Shown here piece by piece: positions 7,710-17,350 of a stretch of DNA of 64,000 nt. The stretch comes from Myxococcales bacterium. GTDB lineage: Bacteria; Myxococcota; Polyangia; Nannocystales; Nannocystaceae. Location of the stretch: NCBI GenBank assembly GCA_016793465.1, contig JAEUJW010000055.1:1-64000 (forward strand). Reading direction: 5' to 3'. The position numbers and the translations under genes are program-made. The notes under the pieces were generated by a model. It worked only from the letters and a program-made list of their open reading frames with translations. It was not told where the DNA came from and did no database searches. Position 1 is the stretch's first letter, and the number at the start of each line of letters is the position of its first letter.

Positions 7710-9209
7710 TCAGCGCGGGGCGGGGACGGCGAGCACGAAGCCGTCGTCGTCGGCGAGGGCGTCGAGGGTCGGGGCGCCGGGCTGCGGACCGGCGGTGAAG
7801 CGCCCGCCGAAGCTGCCGGCGACGCGCAGGACGCCGTCTGTCCCGAAGGCCATGTGTGAGACGCGCACGCCGTTGGGGTCGTCGGCGGCCTTGTTGCCGA
7901 TCAGGCCGACGAACGCGCCGGCGCCCGCGGGGTCGAAGCGGAGCAGCGCGGGGCCGCGGCCGCGCAGGGTCGCGGCGGTCGTCGTGGCGCCGTCGCCGAT
8001 CGTCATGCCGTGGGCGAAGTCGGCGGCGACCCACAGCTCGCCGTCGACGCCGGCGGCGGCCGCCCAGGCGGCGGTCTCGCGGTCGCCGGAGAGCTGGCGG
8101 ATCCACCTCGGCGCGCCGTCGGCGGACGCGAGGCGCGCGACGAAGCCGTCGCGGCCCATGCGGTCGCGGTCGCGCAGCAGCGGGACGCCGTCGCCGCCGA
8201 TGCCGTCGCGGAACATGCCGATCACGGCGACGTCGCCGTCGCTCAGGATCGCCGCGTCCGCCGGCGTCTGGATGTCGCCGTCGGGTCCGGGGATCCGCCG
8301 GGCCCAGCGCAGCTGGCCGTCAGGGGCCCACTTCGCGGCGTACACGGCGACGCCCTCGCCGCACGCGAGCGAGGCGCCCATCCCGAGCGTGGGGCGGACC
8401 TCGGTGCGCGCGCCGCAGATCCCGGCGACGGCGATGGACCCGTCGGCGCCGACGCTGAGGCCCTGGGCGGTGACCTCGCCGGTGCCGTCGACGCTGCCCG
8501 ACCAGCGCAGCGCGCCGTCTTCGGCGATGCGCGCGACGAACCCGTCGGGCTTGCCTTTGATGAATGCGCCGCCCGAGCCGCCGATCGCGGCGTCGTCGCC
8601 GTAGGTGGCCATGCCGTCGGTGAAGCCGGCGATCGCCAAGTCGCCGCCGGGCAGCGCCGCGACCTGCCAGACCTCCTGCGCGCCCGCTCCGCCGACGACG
8701 CGGCGCCAGGTCTGCTTGCCGGCGGCGTCGTGGCGGGCCACGAACGCGTCGGACTCGCCGTCCTTCGCGCCGGCGATCACGCCGACGACGACGACCCCGC
8801 CGTCGCTCGTCGACGCGGCCGCGCCGGCCTCCTCGGGTTCGGTGAAGCCGACGCGCAGGCCCGGCTCGCCGTGCGGGCCGAACCTGGCCGCGAAGGTGCG
8901 CCGCGGGCCGTCGGGGGGCACTGTCGGCGCGGCGGGCGGGGCCAGCGAGGTCGTCACCGCCGCCTCGTCGCCGGCGATGCCGACCGCGAGCGTCGAGCCG
9001 TCGCTCCCCGCGGCGACCCAGCGCACCTTCTCCGCGTCGGCGCCGGCGAAGCGCGCGAGCCAGGTGGTCGACGGCGGCGCCGGCTCGCTCGGCGGGGCGG
9101 CGGCGGGCGGGGGTTGTTGGGTGGGGGTCGCGGTCGGTGACGGCGGCGGCGCTGCGTCGGGCGTGCAGGCGGCGACGAACGCGAGGAGCCATGCGGGGCG
9201 CAGGCGCAT
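7710..9209 (-). CDS. Beta-propeller (SBBP-repeat-like) lipoprotein
   Basis: 499 residues. The signal peptide ends LLAFVAAC and is followed by a 40-residue Pro/Ala/Thr linker. The rest is repeats of about 50-60 residues in which a GDLAIAG- or GSIAVAG-like strand precedes a segment such as DGFVARIAEDGALRWSG. This is the pattern of the SBBP/delta-60-type propeller proteins that myxobacteria carry in many copies. The role is presumably ligand binding at the outer membrane; there are no catalytic residues. The ATG at 9209 is chosen because an upstream one (9245) would hide the signal peptide. Confidence 0.85.
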   Translation of the reverse strand: MRLRPAWLLAFVAACTPDAAPPPSPTATPTQQPPPAAAPPSEPAPPSTTWLARFAGADAEKVRWVAAGSDGSTLAVGIAGDEAAVTTSLAPPAAPTVPPDGPRRTFAARFGPHGEPGLRVGFTEPEEAGAAASTSDGGVVVVGVIAGAKDGESDAFVARHDAAGKQTWRRVVGGAGAQEVWQVAALPGGDLAIAGFTDGMATYGDDAAIGGSGGAFIKGKPDGFVARIAEDGALRWSGSVDGTGEVTAQGLSVGADGSIAVAGICGARTEVRPTLGMGASLACGEGVAVYAAKWAPDGQLRWARRIPGPDGDIQTPADAAILSDGDVAVIGMFRDGIGGDGVPLLRDRDRMGRDGFVARLASADGAPRWIRQLSGDRETAAWAAAAGVDGELWVAADFAHGMTIGDGATTTAATLRGRGPALLRFDPAGAGAFVGLIGNKAADDPNGVRVSHMAFGTDGVLRVAGSFGGRFTAGPQPGAPTLDALADDDGFVLAVPAPR

Positions 9210-9325
9210 CCGTGCATGGTCACCCGGCGGCCGCGCGCTGTCCACGGGCCGCCGCGTCGGAGGCGCGCGGAATCAGCCGACGAGCGCCGTTTGAGCGGCC
9301 TGCGAGCGGAGTATGATGGGGCGCG

Positions 9326-10552
9326 ATGCGCAGGCTCTCTGCTGTTCTGGTGATGGTCGCCTGTCAGGCGGGCGAGGCGGGCGAGGACGGATCGACGACG
9401 GCGAGCGTGAGCTCGACCGGCGTGGTGATGACGACGACGGACGACGTGCCGCCGTCGCCGACCTCGAGCGCCGGTCCGACGGCGGAGGCCCCGGGCACCA
9501 CGACGGAGGCGGGCACGACGTCGACGGACAGCGGCGACAGCGACGACAGCGGCGGGTCCGACAGCAGCACCGGGATGGTAGATCCGCCGGAGCCGCCGGC
9601 GATCCACTACGTCGGGCGCCACGACGACGGCGACCCGGCGCACGTGCGCATGGGCTGGTCGGGGGTCGGGGCGGTGTTTCGCTTCTCGGGGACCGACGCG
9701 AGCGTGCGCCTCGACGACAACGCCCGCTACTGGACGGTGGTGGTCGACGGGCAGGTCCAGCCGACGCTGGCGACGTCGCCGGGCGAGCAGCTGTATCCGC
9801 TGGCGACCGGGCTGCCGGCCGGCGAGCACACGGTCGAGCTGTACCGCCGCACCGAGGGGTCGTTCGGGCCGACGACGATGCTGGGCGTCGAGCTCGTCGG
9901 CGAGCTGCTGGCGCCGCCGCCGGTCACGCGGCGCATCGAGGTGATCGGCGACTCGATCACCTGCGGCTACGGCAACGAGGGCGTGTCGCCGTGCAGCTTC
10001 AGCGCCGAGACCGAGAGCCACTACGCGACCTACGGGGCGATCGCTGCGCGCGCGCTCGGGGCCGAGGTCTCGACGGTGGCGTGGTCGGGCAAGGGCGTGG
10101 TCAACAATTACCTCGACGACGTGTTCGAGCCGCTGCCGCAGATCTACGACCGCCTGCTGGCCACCGACCCGGCGCCGTGGGACTTCTCGTGGCAGCCCGA
10201 CGTGGTGGTGATCAACCTCGGGACCAACGACTTCAGCACCGACGGCGACCCGCCGCAGGACGTGTTCGTGCCGGCGTACGCGGGGTTCCTCGGCCACCTG
10301 CGCGACGTCTACCCCGACGCGTTCATCCTCGCGGTCGCGCCGGTGCTGTTCGGCGACGAGGCGACCATGGTCGCCGGTTATCTGCAGAGCGCGGTCGACC
10401 AGCGCCACGCGGTCGGTGACCTCGACGTCGCGTTCGCGGACATCAACGTGCAGTGGAACGGCTCGGGCTGCGACGGGCACCCGAACCTCGAGGCGCACGC
10501 GGGCATGGCGGCGCGGCTGGTCGAGGAGCTGCAGGCCCACCTCGGCTGGTAG
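9326..10552 (+). CDS. SGNH/GDSL esterase lipoprotein, CE2 acetylxylan-esterase-like
   Basis: 408 residues. The lipoprotein signal ends VLVMVAC; residues 14-90 are a Thr/Ser/Asp/Gly linker. A jelly-roll-like module (about 92-195) precedes an SGNH hydrolase domain with GDSITCGYG (nucleophile S210), a VINLGTNDF block and DGHPN near 385 supplying Asp and His. The two-module layout matches carbohydrate esterase family 2, which removes acetyl groups from plant polysaccharides. It would act outside the cell, tethered to a membrane. It stands alone, divergent from the beta-propeller lipoprotein. Substrate inferred from family only. Confidence 0.88.
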   Translation: MRRLSAVLVMVACQAGEAGEDGSTTASVSSTGVVMTTTDDVPPSPTSSAGPTAEAPGTTTEAGTTSTDSGDSDDSGGSDSSTGMVDPPEPPAIHYVGRHDDGDPAHVRMGWSGVGAVFRFSGTDASVRLDDNARYWTVVVDGQVQPTLATSPGEQLYPLATGLPAGEHTVELYRRTEGSFGPTTMLGVELVGELLAPPPVTRRIEVIGDSITCGYGNEGVSPCSFSAETESHYATYGAIAARALGAEVSTVAWSGKGVVNNYLDDVFEPLPQIYDRLLATDPAPWDFSWQPDVVVINLGTNDFSTDGDPPQDVFVPAYAGFLGHLRDVYPDAFILAVAPVLFGDEATMVAGYLQSAVDQRHAVGDLDVAFADINVQWNGSGCDGHPNLEAHAGMAARLVEELQAHLGW

Positions 10553-10595
10553 CGGGCAGTAGTCGGGCCGGGCCGCGGCGTGGTACTACGGGGCC

Positions 10596-11825
10596 GTGAG
10601 CGCCCCGGAGCAGACGACGCGCGCGGCCTACCTCGCGGTGGTGGTCGCGGCGCTCGGCTACTTCGTCGACATCTACGACCTCATCCTGTTCAGCGTGATC
10701 CGGGTCAAGAGCCTCGGCGACCTCGGGCTCGCCGGCGAGGCCCTGACGACCGAGGGCCTGCGCCTGCTCGACATGCAGATGATCGGCATGCTGATCGGCG
10801 GGGTGCTGTGGGGCGTGCTCGGCGACAAGCGCGGGCGCCTGTCGGTGCTGTTCGGCTCGATTCTCCTGTACTCGGTGGCCAACATCTTGAACGGCATGGT
10901 CGGCGACGTCGACACGTACGCGTGGCTGCGGCTGGTCGCGGGCGTCGGCCTGGCGGGCGAGCTCGGGGCGGGGATCACGCTGGTCGCCGAGTTGTTGCCG
11001 GTCAAGACCCGCGGCTACGGGACCATGCTCGTCGCGGGGGTCGGGCTGATGGGCGGGGTGGTCGCGGCCCTCGTCGGCGACGCGCTGCCGTGGCGCACCT
11101 CGTATTACGTGGGCGGCGGTCTCGGGCTGGCGCTGCTGCTGCTGCGCCTCGGGGTCTACGAGTCGGGCATGTTCGACCGCGTCAAGCAGGCGGCGGAGGT
11201 GCGCCGCGGCGACTTTCTTCAGCTGTTTAATAAGGGAGAGCGACTGCGCAGATATGTGGCGGTGATCTTGACCGGGGTGCCGATCTGGTTCGTGTTCTCG
11301 GTGATGGTCTCGCTGGCGCCGGAGATGGGCGCGGCGCTCGGGCTCGACCCGGCGCCGAAGGCCGCCTACGCGGTGCTCTGGGCGTATGTGGGGATCGCCG
11401 TCGGCGACCTGGCGAGCGGCACGCTGAGCCAGCTGATGCGGTCGCGGCGCAAGGTCATCGCCCTGTTCATCGGCCTGACGGCGGTGATGACGGGCGTGTA
11501 CGTGGCGGTCGGCGGGCGCTCGCTCGAGGCGTTCTATGCGGCCTGCTGCGGGCTCGGGTTCGCGACCGGCTACTGGGCGGTGTTCGTGACCACGGCCTCG
11601 GAGCAGTTCGGGACCAACCTGCGGGCGACGGCGGCGACCACCGCCCCCAACTTCGTGCGCGGGTCGGTGCCGCTGATCACGGCGGGCTTCACCGGGCTGA
11701 AGCCGGGGCTCGGCGCGGTGGGGGCGGCGCTCACGGTCGGCGGGCTGTGCTTCGCGCTCGCGCTCGCGGCGGCGTGGCTGCTCGAGGAGACCTTTAATAA
11801 GGACCTCGACTTCTTCGAGCACTGA
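10596..11825 (+). CDS. MFS transporter, metabolite:H+ symporter-like
   Basis: 409 residues from a GTG with about twelve hydrophobic segments. The first helix carries the acidic motif GYFVDIYDLILFSVI typical of sugar/organic-acid transporters of the major facilitator superfamily, and the loop after helix 2 holds GVLGDKRGRLSVL, a standard motif A. Substrate cannot be told. Two places inside the gene use AT-only codon pairs for Phe-Asn (TTTAATAAG at about 11226 and 11792), out of keeping with its general codon use. Confidence 0.88.
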   Translation: MSAPEQTTRAAYLAVVVAALGYFVDIYDLILFSVIRVKSLGDLGLAGEALTTEGLRLLDMQMIGMLIGGVLWGVLGDKRGRLSVLFGSILLYSVANILNGMVGDVDTYAWLRLVAGVGLAGELGAGITLVAELLPVKTRGYGTMLVAGVGLMGGVVAALVGDALPWRTSYYVGGGLGLALLLLRLGVYESGMFDRVKQAAEVRRGDFLQLFNKGERLRRYVAVILTGVPIWFVFSVMVSLAPEMGAALGLDPAPKAAYAVLWAYVGIAVGDLASGTLSQLMRSRRKVIALFIGLTAVMTGVYVAVGGRSLEAFYAACCGLGFATGYWAVFVTTASEQFGTNLRATAATTAPNFVRGSVPLITAGFTGLKPGLGAVGAALTVGGLCFALALAAAWLLEETFNKDLDFFEH

Positions 11826-11949
11826 CGGCCGCGGAGCGGCGGCGCCGGGTCGATCGCCGCGAAACAGGAACGGACAGTCTCGCCGCCGAGGTCGGGGCGC
11901 ACGTGGGGGCGCGGCGTTCGGCGCTCGGCGCGGCAGTGGCGGCGGCGTC

Positions 11950-12114
11950 ACGCCGGGCGAGGGCGGGCGGCTCGAGGTGGACGACGCCCGGATCGCGCCG
12001 GGCACGATCCGCTGCCTGGAGGACGAGCTGGCGCGGATCCTGGCGAGCCTCAAGGAGGGCGTCGACGCCAGGAAGACGTTCGACGTGTCGCTGACGCTGG
12101 CGAAGACGCAGTAG
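11950..12114 (+). other. Possible coding tail without a visible start
   Basis: A frame ending at the TAG 12112-12114 reads GTIRCLEDELARILASLKEG and finishes FDVSLTLAKTQ, with normal protein composition. The frame stays open back to the MFS stop but contains no ATG, GTG or TTG in its last 90 codons and becomes Arg/Gly-rich upstream of about 11930. It could be a decayed C-terminus or use an unusual start. Otherwise the 390 bases between the MFS and TetR genes show no gene. Confidence 0.25.
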
Positions 12115-12220
12115 CGCCGAAGGTCGCGGGGCGGGCGGTGACCCGCGGGGGGCGGCCGGAGGTTTCGCGGGTCGGGGTGAGAATGGGCGCGCCGGCCGGG
12201 CGGGTCCGCGCGGTGTGGAT

Positions 12221-12248
12221 ATTGCACAATTATTAAAAATTGTGCAAT
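12221..12248. promoter_or_regulatory. Perfect palindrome at the TetR gene start, likely autoregulatory operator
   Basis: ATTGCACAAT at 12221-12230 and ATTGTGCAAT at 12239-12248 are exact inverted 10-bp arms around TATTAAAA, an AT-rich block in very G+C-rich DNA. If TetR starts at the ATG 12260 the palindrome lies just ahead of the gene, where TetR regulators usually bind; a GTG at 12215 would place it inside the coding region. Confidence 0.65.
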
Positions 12249-12259
12249 CTGCGTACTCG

Positions 12260-12928
12260 ATGGCGGCGAGCGGCACCGGGACGCGGGACGTGATCCTCGA
12301 CGCGCTCGATCGGCTGCTGGCGACGTCGGGGTTTCGCGGGATCACGATGGACGACGTGGCGGCGGAGGCGGGGGTCAGCCGGCGGACGATCTACATGTAC
12401 TTCGCGGGCAAGGAGGAGCTCGGGCTGTCGTCGATCGACCGCGTGGTGGCGGGGACGTACGCGCGGCTCGAGCGGATCGCCGGGGGCGGGGGCGACCCGG
12501 CGGAGGTGCTGCACGCGATGCTGGTCGAGCGGGTGCTGTTCCGGGTCGACAGCGTGCACAGCTACCGCACCAGCCTCGACGAGCTGTTCGAGGCGGTGCG
12601 GCCGGCCTACATGGCGCGGCGGCGGCAGCAGCACGAGCGGGAGGTCGGGCTGATCGCGCGGGTGATCGCGGGCGGGTGCGCGGCGGGGCGGTTCGAGTGC
12701 GACGACGCGGCCGCGGTGGCGGGGACCGTGGTCGCGGCGACGAACGCGTTCCTGCCGTACAGCCTGAGCGTGCAGGAGCTCGGCGAGCGCGGGCGGATCG
12801 CCGCCGGCATCGATCGCATGGCGAGTTTGATGATCAAGAGCTTGACCGCGGGCGCGCCGGGCGTCGCCGGGCCGCGCCGCGTCACCACCCGTCGAGCGCC
12901 CGCGCGGGCGCGGAGGAGCCGGACATGA
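12260..12928 (+). CDS. TetR/AcrR-family transcriptional regulator
   Basis: 222 residues. The N-terminal helix-turn-helix reads VILDALDRLLATSGFRGIT then DVAAEAGVSRRTIYMYFAGK, a clear TetR DNA-binding domain; the remainder is a helical ligand-binding domain. ATG 12260 is chosen so that the palindrome at 12221-12248 is upstream; an in-frame GTG at 12215 would add 15 residues. The TGA overlaps the ATG of the S41 peptidase gene (ATGA), so regulator and peptidase form a coupled operon. Ligand unknown. Confidence 0.9.
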   Translation: MAASGTGTRDVILDALDRLLATSGFRGITMDDVAAEAGVSRRTIYMYFAGKEELGLSSIDRVVAGTYARLERIAGGGGDPAEVLHAMLVERVLFRVDSVHSYRTSLDELFEAVRPAYMARRRQQHEREVGLIARVIAGGCAAGRFECDDAAAVAGTVVAATNAFLPYSLSVQELGERGRIAAGIDRMASLMIKSLTAGAPGVAGPRRVTTRRAPARARRSRT

Positions 12929-14037
12929 AGCGGATGTTGTCGCTGTGGGTCGCGTGTGTGCTGGGCTGCGGGATCGCCGGTGAGCCGGGGGAGACCGCCG
13001 TGGTGGGGGCGCCGTCGGGGCCGCAGATGGCGGCGAAGGGCGAGCCGGAGCTGCCGGACGGGCCGATCTCCGCGGAGCTGCGCGACGCGACGATCGCGGC
13101 GCTGCTGCGCGAGCTGCCGGCGCGCTACGTGTACCCCGACAGGACCGCGGCGGTCGTCACGGCGATCCGCGAGCGGCAGGCGCGGGGCGAGTACGCGGGC
13201 ATCGACCGCGGGCAGGCGCTCGCGCGGGCGCTGACCGATCACGTCAACGAGGTCCTGAAGGACGCGCACTTCGGGGTGCGCTTCAGCGCGGCCAGGCTGC
13301 CGGAGCGGCGCGAGGCGGACAAGCCGACGGCCGAGGAGGAGGCGGAGTACGCCCGCATGGAGCGCATGCTCAACGGCGGGTTCGAGCGGGCCGAGCGGCT
13401 GCCGGGCAACATCGGTTACATCGAGGTGCGCAGCTTCGGGTTCACGCGGCGGGGCTTCGACGCGGCGGCGGCGGCGATGGCGTTCGTGGCCGACACGGAC
13501 GCGCTGATCTTCGACCTGCGGCGCAACGGCGGCGGCGACCCGAACATGGTGGCGGCGCTGACGACCTGGCTGTTCGCGGACTCGGTGCACCTCAACGACA
13601 TCTACTTCCGGCCGGACGACGCGACGCGGCAGTTCTGGACGCTGCCCGGGGTGCCGGGGCGGCGCTACCTCGACCGCGCGGTGTACGTGTTGACCAGCAA
13701 GAGCACGGGCTCGGGCGCGGAGGAGTTCGCGTACAACCTGCAGCAGCTGAAGCGGGCGACGATCGTCGGCGAGACGACGTGGGGCGGGGCCAACCCGGGC
13801 GAGGTGGTGCGCCTCAACGATCACTTCTCGGCGTTCGTGCCGAACGGCGCGGCGATCAACCCGATCACCAAGACCAACTGGGAGGGCGTCGGGGTCAAGC
13901 CGGACGTGGCGAGCGAGGCCGACGACGCCCTGCGGGTCGCGCAGGTCGAGATCCTCGAGAAGAAGATCGCGGGGGAGCAGCACCCCGAGCTGAGGCGCGG
14001 GCTCGAGGAGCGGCTGCGCGAGCTCGCGGGCAAGTAG
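12925..14037 (+). CDS. S41-family serine peptidase lipoprotein (IRBP/tail-specific type)
   Basis: 370 residues, signal peptide ending VACVLGC. Residues 50-140 match the N-terminal helical region of the IRBP-like S41 group (RYVYPDRTAAVV, HVNEVLKDAHFGVRF). The catalytic part has a GNIGYIEVRSFG strand, DLRRNGGGDPNMV and STGSGAEEFA, with the likely nucleophile S263. The family cleaves unstructured or C-terminal ends of proteins; here it should act in the periplasm, membrane-tethered. No PDZ domain is apparent. Its start overlaps the stop of the TetR gene, so the regulator probably controls it. Confidence 0.87.
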   Translation: MKRMLSLWVACVLGCGIAGEPGETAVVGAPSGPQMAAKGEPELPDGPISAELRDATIAALLRELPARYVYPDRTAAVVTAIRERQARGEYAGIDRGQALARALTDHVNEVLKDAHFGVRFSAARLPERREADKPTAEEEAEYARMERMLNGGFERAERLPGNIGYIEVRSFGFTRRGFDAAAAAMAFVADTDALIFDLRRNGGGDPNMVAALTTWLFADSVHLNDIYFRPDDATRQFWTLPGVPGRRYLDRAVYVLTSKSTGSGAEEFAYNLQQLKRATIVGETTWGGANPGEVVRLNDHFSAFVPNGAAINPITKTNWEGVGVKPDVASEADDALRVAQVEILEKKIAGEQHPELRRGLEERLRELAGK

Positions 14038-14268
14038 ACGGGCGAGGCGAGGCGGAGCGGGGCCCTCGGGGCGCCGGACGGGTCGCAGCGGACGTCGCGG
14101 CCCTGGCGTTCGCGGTCGTCGTCGGTCGCGGCGAGCGGTACGGGGCGGACGGCGGCGCCTCGCGGGGCGGGGTCGACGGCGGCCAGGACAGTCTTCGCGG
14201 CGGCGCGCGGTCGGTCCGCCGGATGGAGAGCGACAAGAAGACGCGGGGGCGCTAGTCTCGGGGCCTCC

Positions 14269-15525
14269 GTGACCGAGCCCGTCGTCGATGACAAGCCCGC
14301 GCCCGCGACACCCGAGGCGGCGCCGCCGGGATCGGGGGGACACACGCGGGCGCTGGCGACGGTGTGGTTCACGCTGTTCCTCGACCTGGTGTCGTTCGGG
14401 ATCGTGATCCCGGTGCTGCCGTTCTACGCGACCCACTTCGGGGCGCCGCCGTGGCTGGTGACCCTGCTGGCGACCGGCTACTCGGCGGCGCAGTTCGTGA
14501 TGGCCCCGGTGCTCGGGCGCCTCAGCGACCAGCACGGGCGCCGGCCGGTGATGCTGATCTCGATCGCCGGCAGCGTGATCGCCATGCTGGTGCTGGGCTT
14601 CGCGTGGGCGCTGTGGATGGTGTTCCTGGCGCGCATCATCAGCGGGGTGTGCAACGCCAACGTGTCGACGGCCCACGCGTACGTGGCCGACCGCGTGCCG
14701 CCGGCGCAGCGGGCCCGCTACATGGGCATGATGGGCACGGCGGTCGGGCTCGGGTTCATCGTCGGGCCGTCGATCGGCGGCCTGCTGTCGTGGGAGGGCC
14801 ACGAGGAGCTGCCGTTCCTGGTGGGCGGAGGGCTCAGCCTGGTCAACTGGCTGATGGCGTTCTTCTGGCTGCCGGAGAGCCACCGCCCGTCGCGGGCGCC
14901 GCCGGCGAGCGCGGGGCGGCGGCCGTCGCTGCTGCGGGCGCTGGCGGACCCGGAGTTCTGGCGCACGCAGCTCGGCGTGCTGGTGCTGGTGGGCTTCGGG
15001 TTCTTCGTGGCGTTCGCGGCGATGGAGGCGACGTTCGCGCTGTTCACCGAGGCGCGGTTCGCCTGGACGGCGCGCGAGACCGGGAAGTTCTTCTCGCTGA
15101 TCGGGGTGGTGATCGTGCTGGCCCAGGGCGTGCTGGTCGGGCGGGCGGTCGCGGCGATCGGCGAGCGGCGCACGCTGATCGTCGGGCTGTGCTCGCTGGT
15201 GGTCGGGTTCGCGACGCTGGCGCTGGCGCCGGTGTGGTGGATCCTGCCGCTCGCGGGGGCCTGCATCGCCGGCGGCAACGGTTTAATTATGCCGAGCTTC
15301 TCGGCGCTGGTCTCGCAGAACAGCACGGCCGACAACCAGGGCGTCAACATCGGGCTCACGCAGTCGGGCGGGGCGCTCGGGCGGATCGTCGGGCCGATGC
15401 TGGCCGGGCTGTTCTTCGAGGTGGTCGGGCCGGGGGCGCCGATGGCCTCGGCGGCGTGCGTCGCCGGATCGGTGGCGATCCTGGTGCTGCTGATGGTGCA
15501 GGAGCCGCGGCCCAAGGCCGCGTAG
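14269..15525 (+). CDS. MFS drug:H+ antiporter, TetA-like
   Basis: 418 residues from a GTG. Twelve predicted helices with DHA1 features: FTLFLDLVSFGIVIPVLPFY in helix 1, GRLSDQHGRRPVMLIS (motif A) and GFIVGPSIGGLLS (motif C of drug antiporters). It resembles the tetracycline/multidrug efflux branch, but specificity cannot be read. The two preceding genes are a TetR regulator and a peptidase, separated by a 231-bp gap, so co-regulation is possible but not shown. AT-only codons occur at GGTTTAATTATG near 15281. Confidence 0.88.
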   Translation: MTEPVVDDKPAPATPEAAPPGSGGHTRALATVWFTLFLDLVSFGIVIPVLPFYATHFGAPPWLVTLLATGYSAAQFVMAPVLGRLSDQHGRRPVMLISIAGSVIAMLVLGFAWALWMVFLARIISGVCNANVSTAHAYVADRVPPAQRARYMGMMGTAVGLGFIVGPSIGGLLSWEGHEELPFLVGGGLSLVNWLMAFFWLPESHRPSRAPPASAGRRPSLLRALADPEFWRTQLGVLVLVGFGFFVAFAAMEATFALFTEARFAWTARETGKFFSLIGVVIVLAQGVLVGRAVAAIGERRTLIVGLCSLVVGFATLALAPVWWILPLAGACIAGGNGLIMPSFSALVSQNSTADNQGVNIGLTQSGGALGRIVGPMLAGLFFEVVGPGAPMASAACVAGSVAILVLLMVQEPRPKAA

Positions 15526-15532
15526 ACGCCTG

Positions 15533-15546
15533 CGACAGCGCTGTCG
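15533..15546. terminator. Weak palindrome after the MFS gene
   Basis: CGACAGCGCTGTCG is a perfect 14-bp palindrome starting eight bases after the MFS stop codon. With a four-base loop it makes a five-pair stem without a U-tract. A terminator role is possible but weakly supported. Confidence 0.3.
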
Positions 15547-15763
15547 TGCAGACGCGTGCACGGGACGCATCGACGCTTGCACGGTGCACGGCGCTCGCCG
15601 GTGCATGTGTCCGAGTCTGAAGTTCGTGTCGCGGGCGCGGTGTGACCGGCGCGACGCGGCGGAAATTTGCCGAACGCGGCGCGACGCGACATGAAGGCGG
15701 GGACAGGTGCGTGCGTCCGAAGTGCCGGCCAGGCCCCGGCCTGGTTCGGCGAGGTGGATTCCC

Positions 15764-17266
15764 ATGGTGTTGCAACGGTTCTCTCTTGGTTTGTTCGCGG
15801 TGCTGGTGGCGTGCGTGCCCGGCGAGGGCGACGTCGGCTTCGGCACGACGGGCACGAGCACGGGCTCCGGCGGCGGTACGGGCGAGGCCGGGACGGGCGA
15901 GGCGATCGTGGAGCCGGGCGACGCGCGGGCGCTCGAGGCCGCGGATCTGACAGTGCCGGGCGAGCAGCTCGCGCCGGCGGCGCTCGTCGCGGTCGCGGCG
16001 GACGCCGAGGCGGAGCCGCCGATCGGCCACCGGGTGGCGCGCAAGACGGTGCTGGTGTTCGCGGAGCCGCGCTGGGGCAGCGCGCTGCGCGGGCGCATCG
16101 ACATGGACAACCCGTTCGCGATCTACGAGCACGTCGCGGGCAAGGGCTGCGGCGGCGAGGGCTGGGCGCGGGTCGACGCCATGGGCTACGCGTGCCTGAA
16201 GGGCGCGACGGTCAGCAAGCGGCGCGGCAAGCCGCTGCCGGCGGTGCCGGCCGGGCGGGTGGTGCCGTACGTCTATGCCAAGGCCAGGGCGGACCGGGCG
16301 GGCGAGCTCGTGGCTCCGGCGCCGCGCTGGCGCAACGCGGCGGCGCTGGCCCGCGGGGACGCGCCGCGGGACCACCTGGAGGCGCATCATCAGTACGCGT
16401 TCGTGGCCTCGCAGAGGGTCCCGGGCGTCGGCGTGGTGTACCTCGATCGCAGCCGGCGGGCGGTCCGCGGCGACGCGCTGCAGCTCGAGCGGCCGAGCGA
16501 GTTCGCGGGGCGGGACCTGCTCGAATCGCCGATCCCCGAGGGCGCGGTGGCGGCGTGGGCCGCGGAGGCGCCGGTGCTGGTGCGCGCCGAGCCGGGCGCG
16601 GAGGCGCGGGTGATCGGGCGGGTCGAGTACCACCGCGAGATCCACGTGGCGCCGCAGCCGGTGCGGCGCGACGGCGTCGACTGGTACGCGCTGCACGGCG
16701 GCGACGGCGCGGCGGGGTTCGTGTCGGACGAGGACATCCGCCGCTGGATCCCCGGGGCGCCGCTCGCGGAGGACGGGCGCTGGCTCGACGTCGAGTTGAG
16801 CGAGCAGACGCTGGCGGTCTACGAGGGCGCGACGCCGGTGTTCGTCACGCTGATCTCGAGCGGCGCGGGCGACAACCCGACGCCGCGCGGCGTGTACCGC
16901 ATCTGGCACAAGCAGGCGCTCGGCGACATGAGCAGCCTGCCTGGCGCGGAGGACAGCTACACCGTCGAGGATGTCCCGTGGGTCATGTACTTCCACGGCC
17001 GCTTCGCGCTGCACGCGGCGTTCTGGCACAACAAGTTCGGGCGTCGGCGCAGCCACGGCTGCGTGAACCTGGCGCCGCGCGACGCGGCCTACGTGTTCGG
17101 GGCGACGGCGCCGGCGATGCCGCCGGGCTGGACCTTCGTGTACGAGCACGAGGACGAGCCGGGCACGACGGTCCGGATCCGCAAGGGCACGGCGCCGGTC
17201 GCGGACCGTCGGCGCGAGATCGGGGTCGCGAGTGACGAGGTTGCGTCCGCGGACGACGCTGCGTAG
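15764..17266 (+). CDS. L,D-transpeptidase (YkuD) lipoprotein with SH3-like repeats
   Basis: 500 residues from ATG 15764; an upstream in-frame start would hide the signal peptide ending AVLVAC. A Gly/Thr linker follows, then two SH3-like segments (VLVFAEPRWGSALRGRI and VLVRAEPGAEARVIGRV). The C-terminal YkuD domain holds HGRFALHAAFWHNKFG and SHGCVNL with nucleophile C433. Such enzymes form 3-3 peptidoglycan cross-links or attach proteins to peptidoglycan, acting in the periplasm. The gene appears monocistronic. Confidence 0.92.
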   Translation: MVLQRFSLGLFAVLVACVPGEGDVGFGTTGTSTGSGGGTGEAGTGEAIVEPGDARALEAADLTVPGEQLAPAALVAVAADAEAEPPIGHRVARKTVLVFAEPRWGSALRGRIDMDNPFAIYEHVAGKGCGGEGWARVDAMGYACLKGATVSKRRGKPLPAVPAGRVVPYVYAKARADRAGELVAPAPRWRNAAALARGDAPRDHLEAHHQYAFVASQRVPGVGVVYLDRSRRAVRGDALQLERPSEFAGRDLLESPIPEGAVAAWAAEAPVLVRAEPGAEARVIGRVEYHREIHVAPQPVRRDGVDWYALHGGDGAAGFVSDEDIRRWIPGAPLAEDGRWLDVELSEQTLAVYEGATPVFVTLISSGAGDNPTPRGVYRIWHKQALGDMSSLPGAEDSYTVEDVPWVMYFHGRFALHAAFWHNKFGRRRSHGCVNLAPRDAAYVFGATAPAMPPGWTFVYEHEDEPGTTVRIRKGTAPVADRRREIGVASDEVASADDAA

Positions 17267-17350
17267 ACGTTCGCACGCCGCCGTTCAGCGTTCGCACAGC
17301 GTGCACGCGGGTTGCGACGCGTCTCGGCCGGCGTGTATCCTGGCCGGGAG

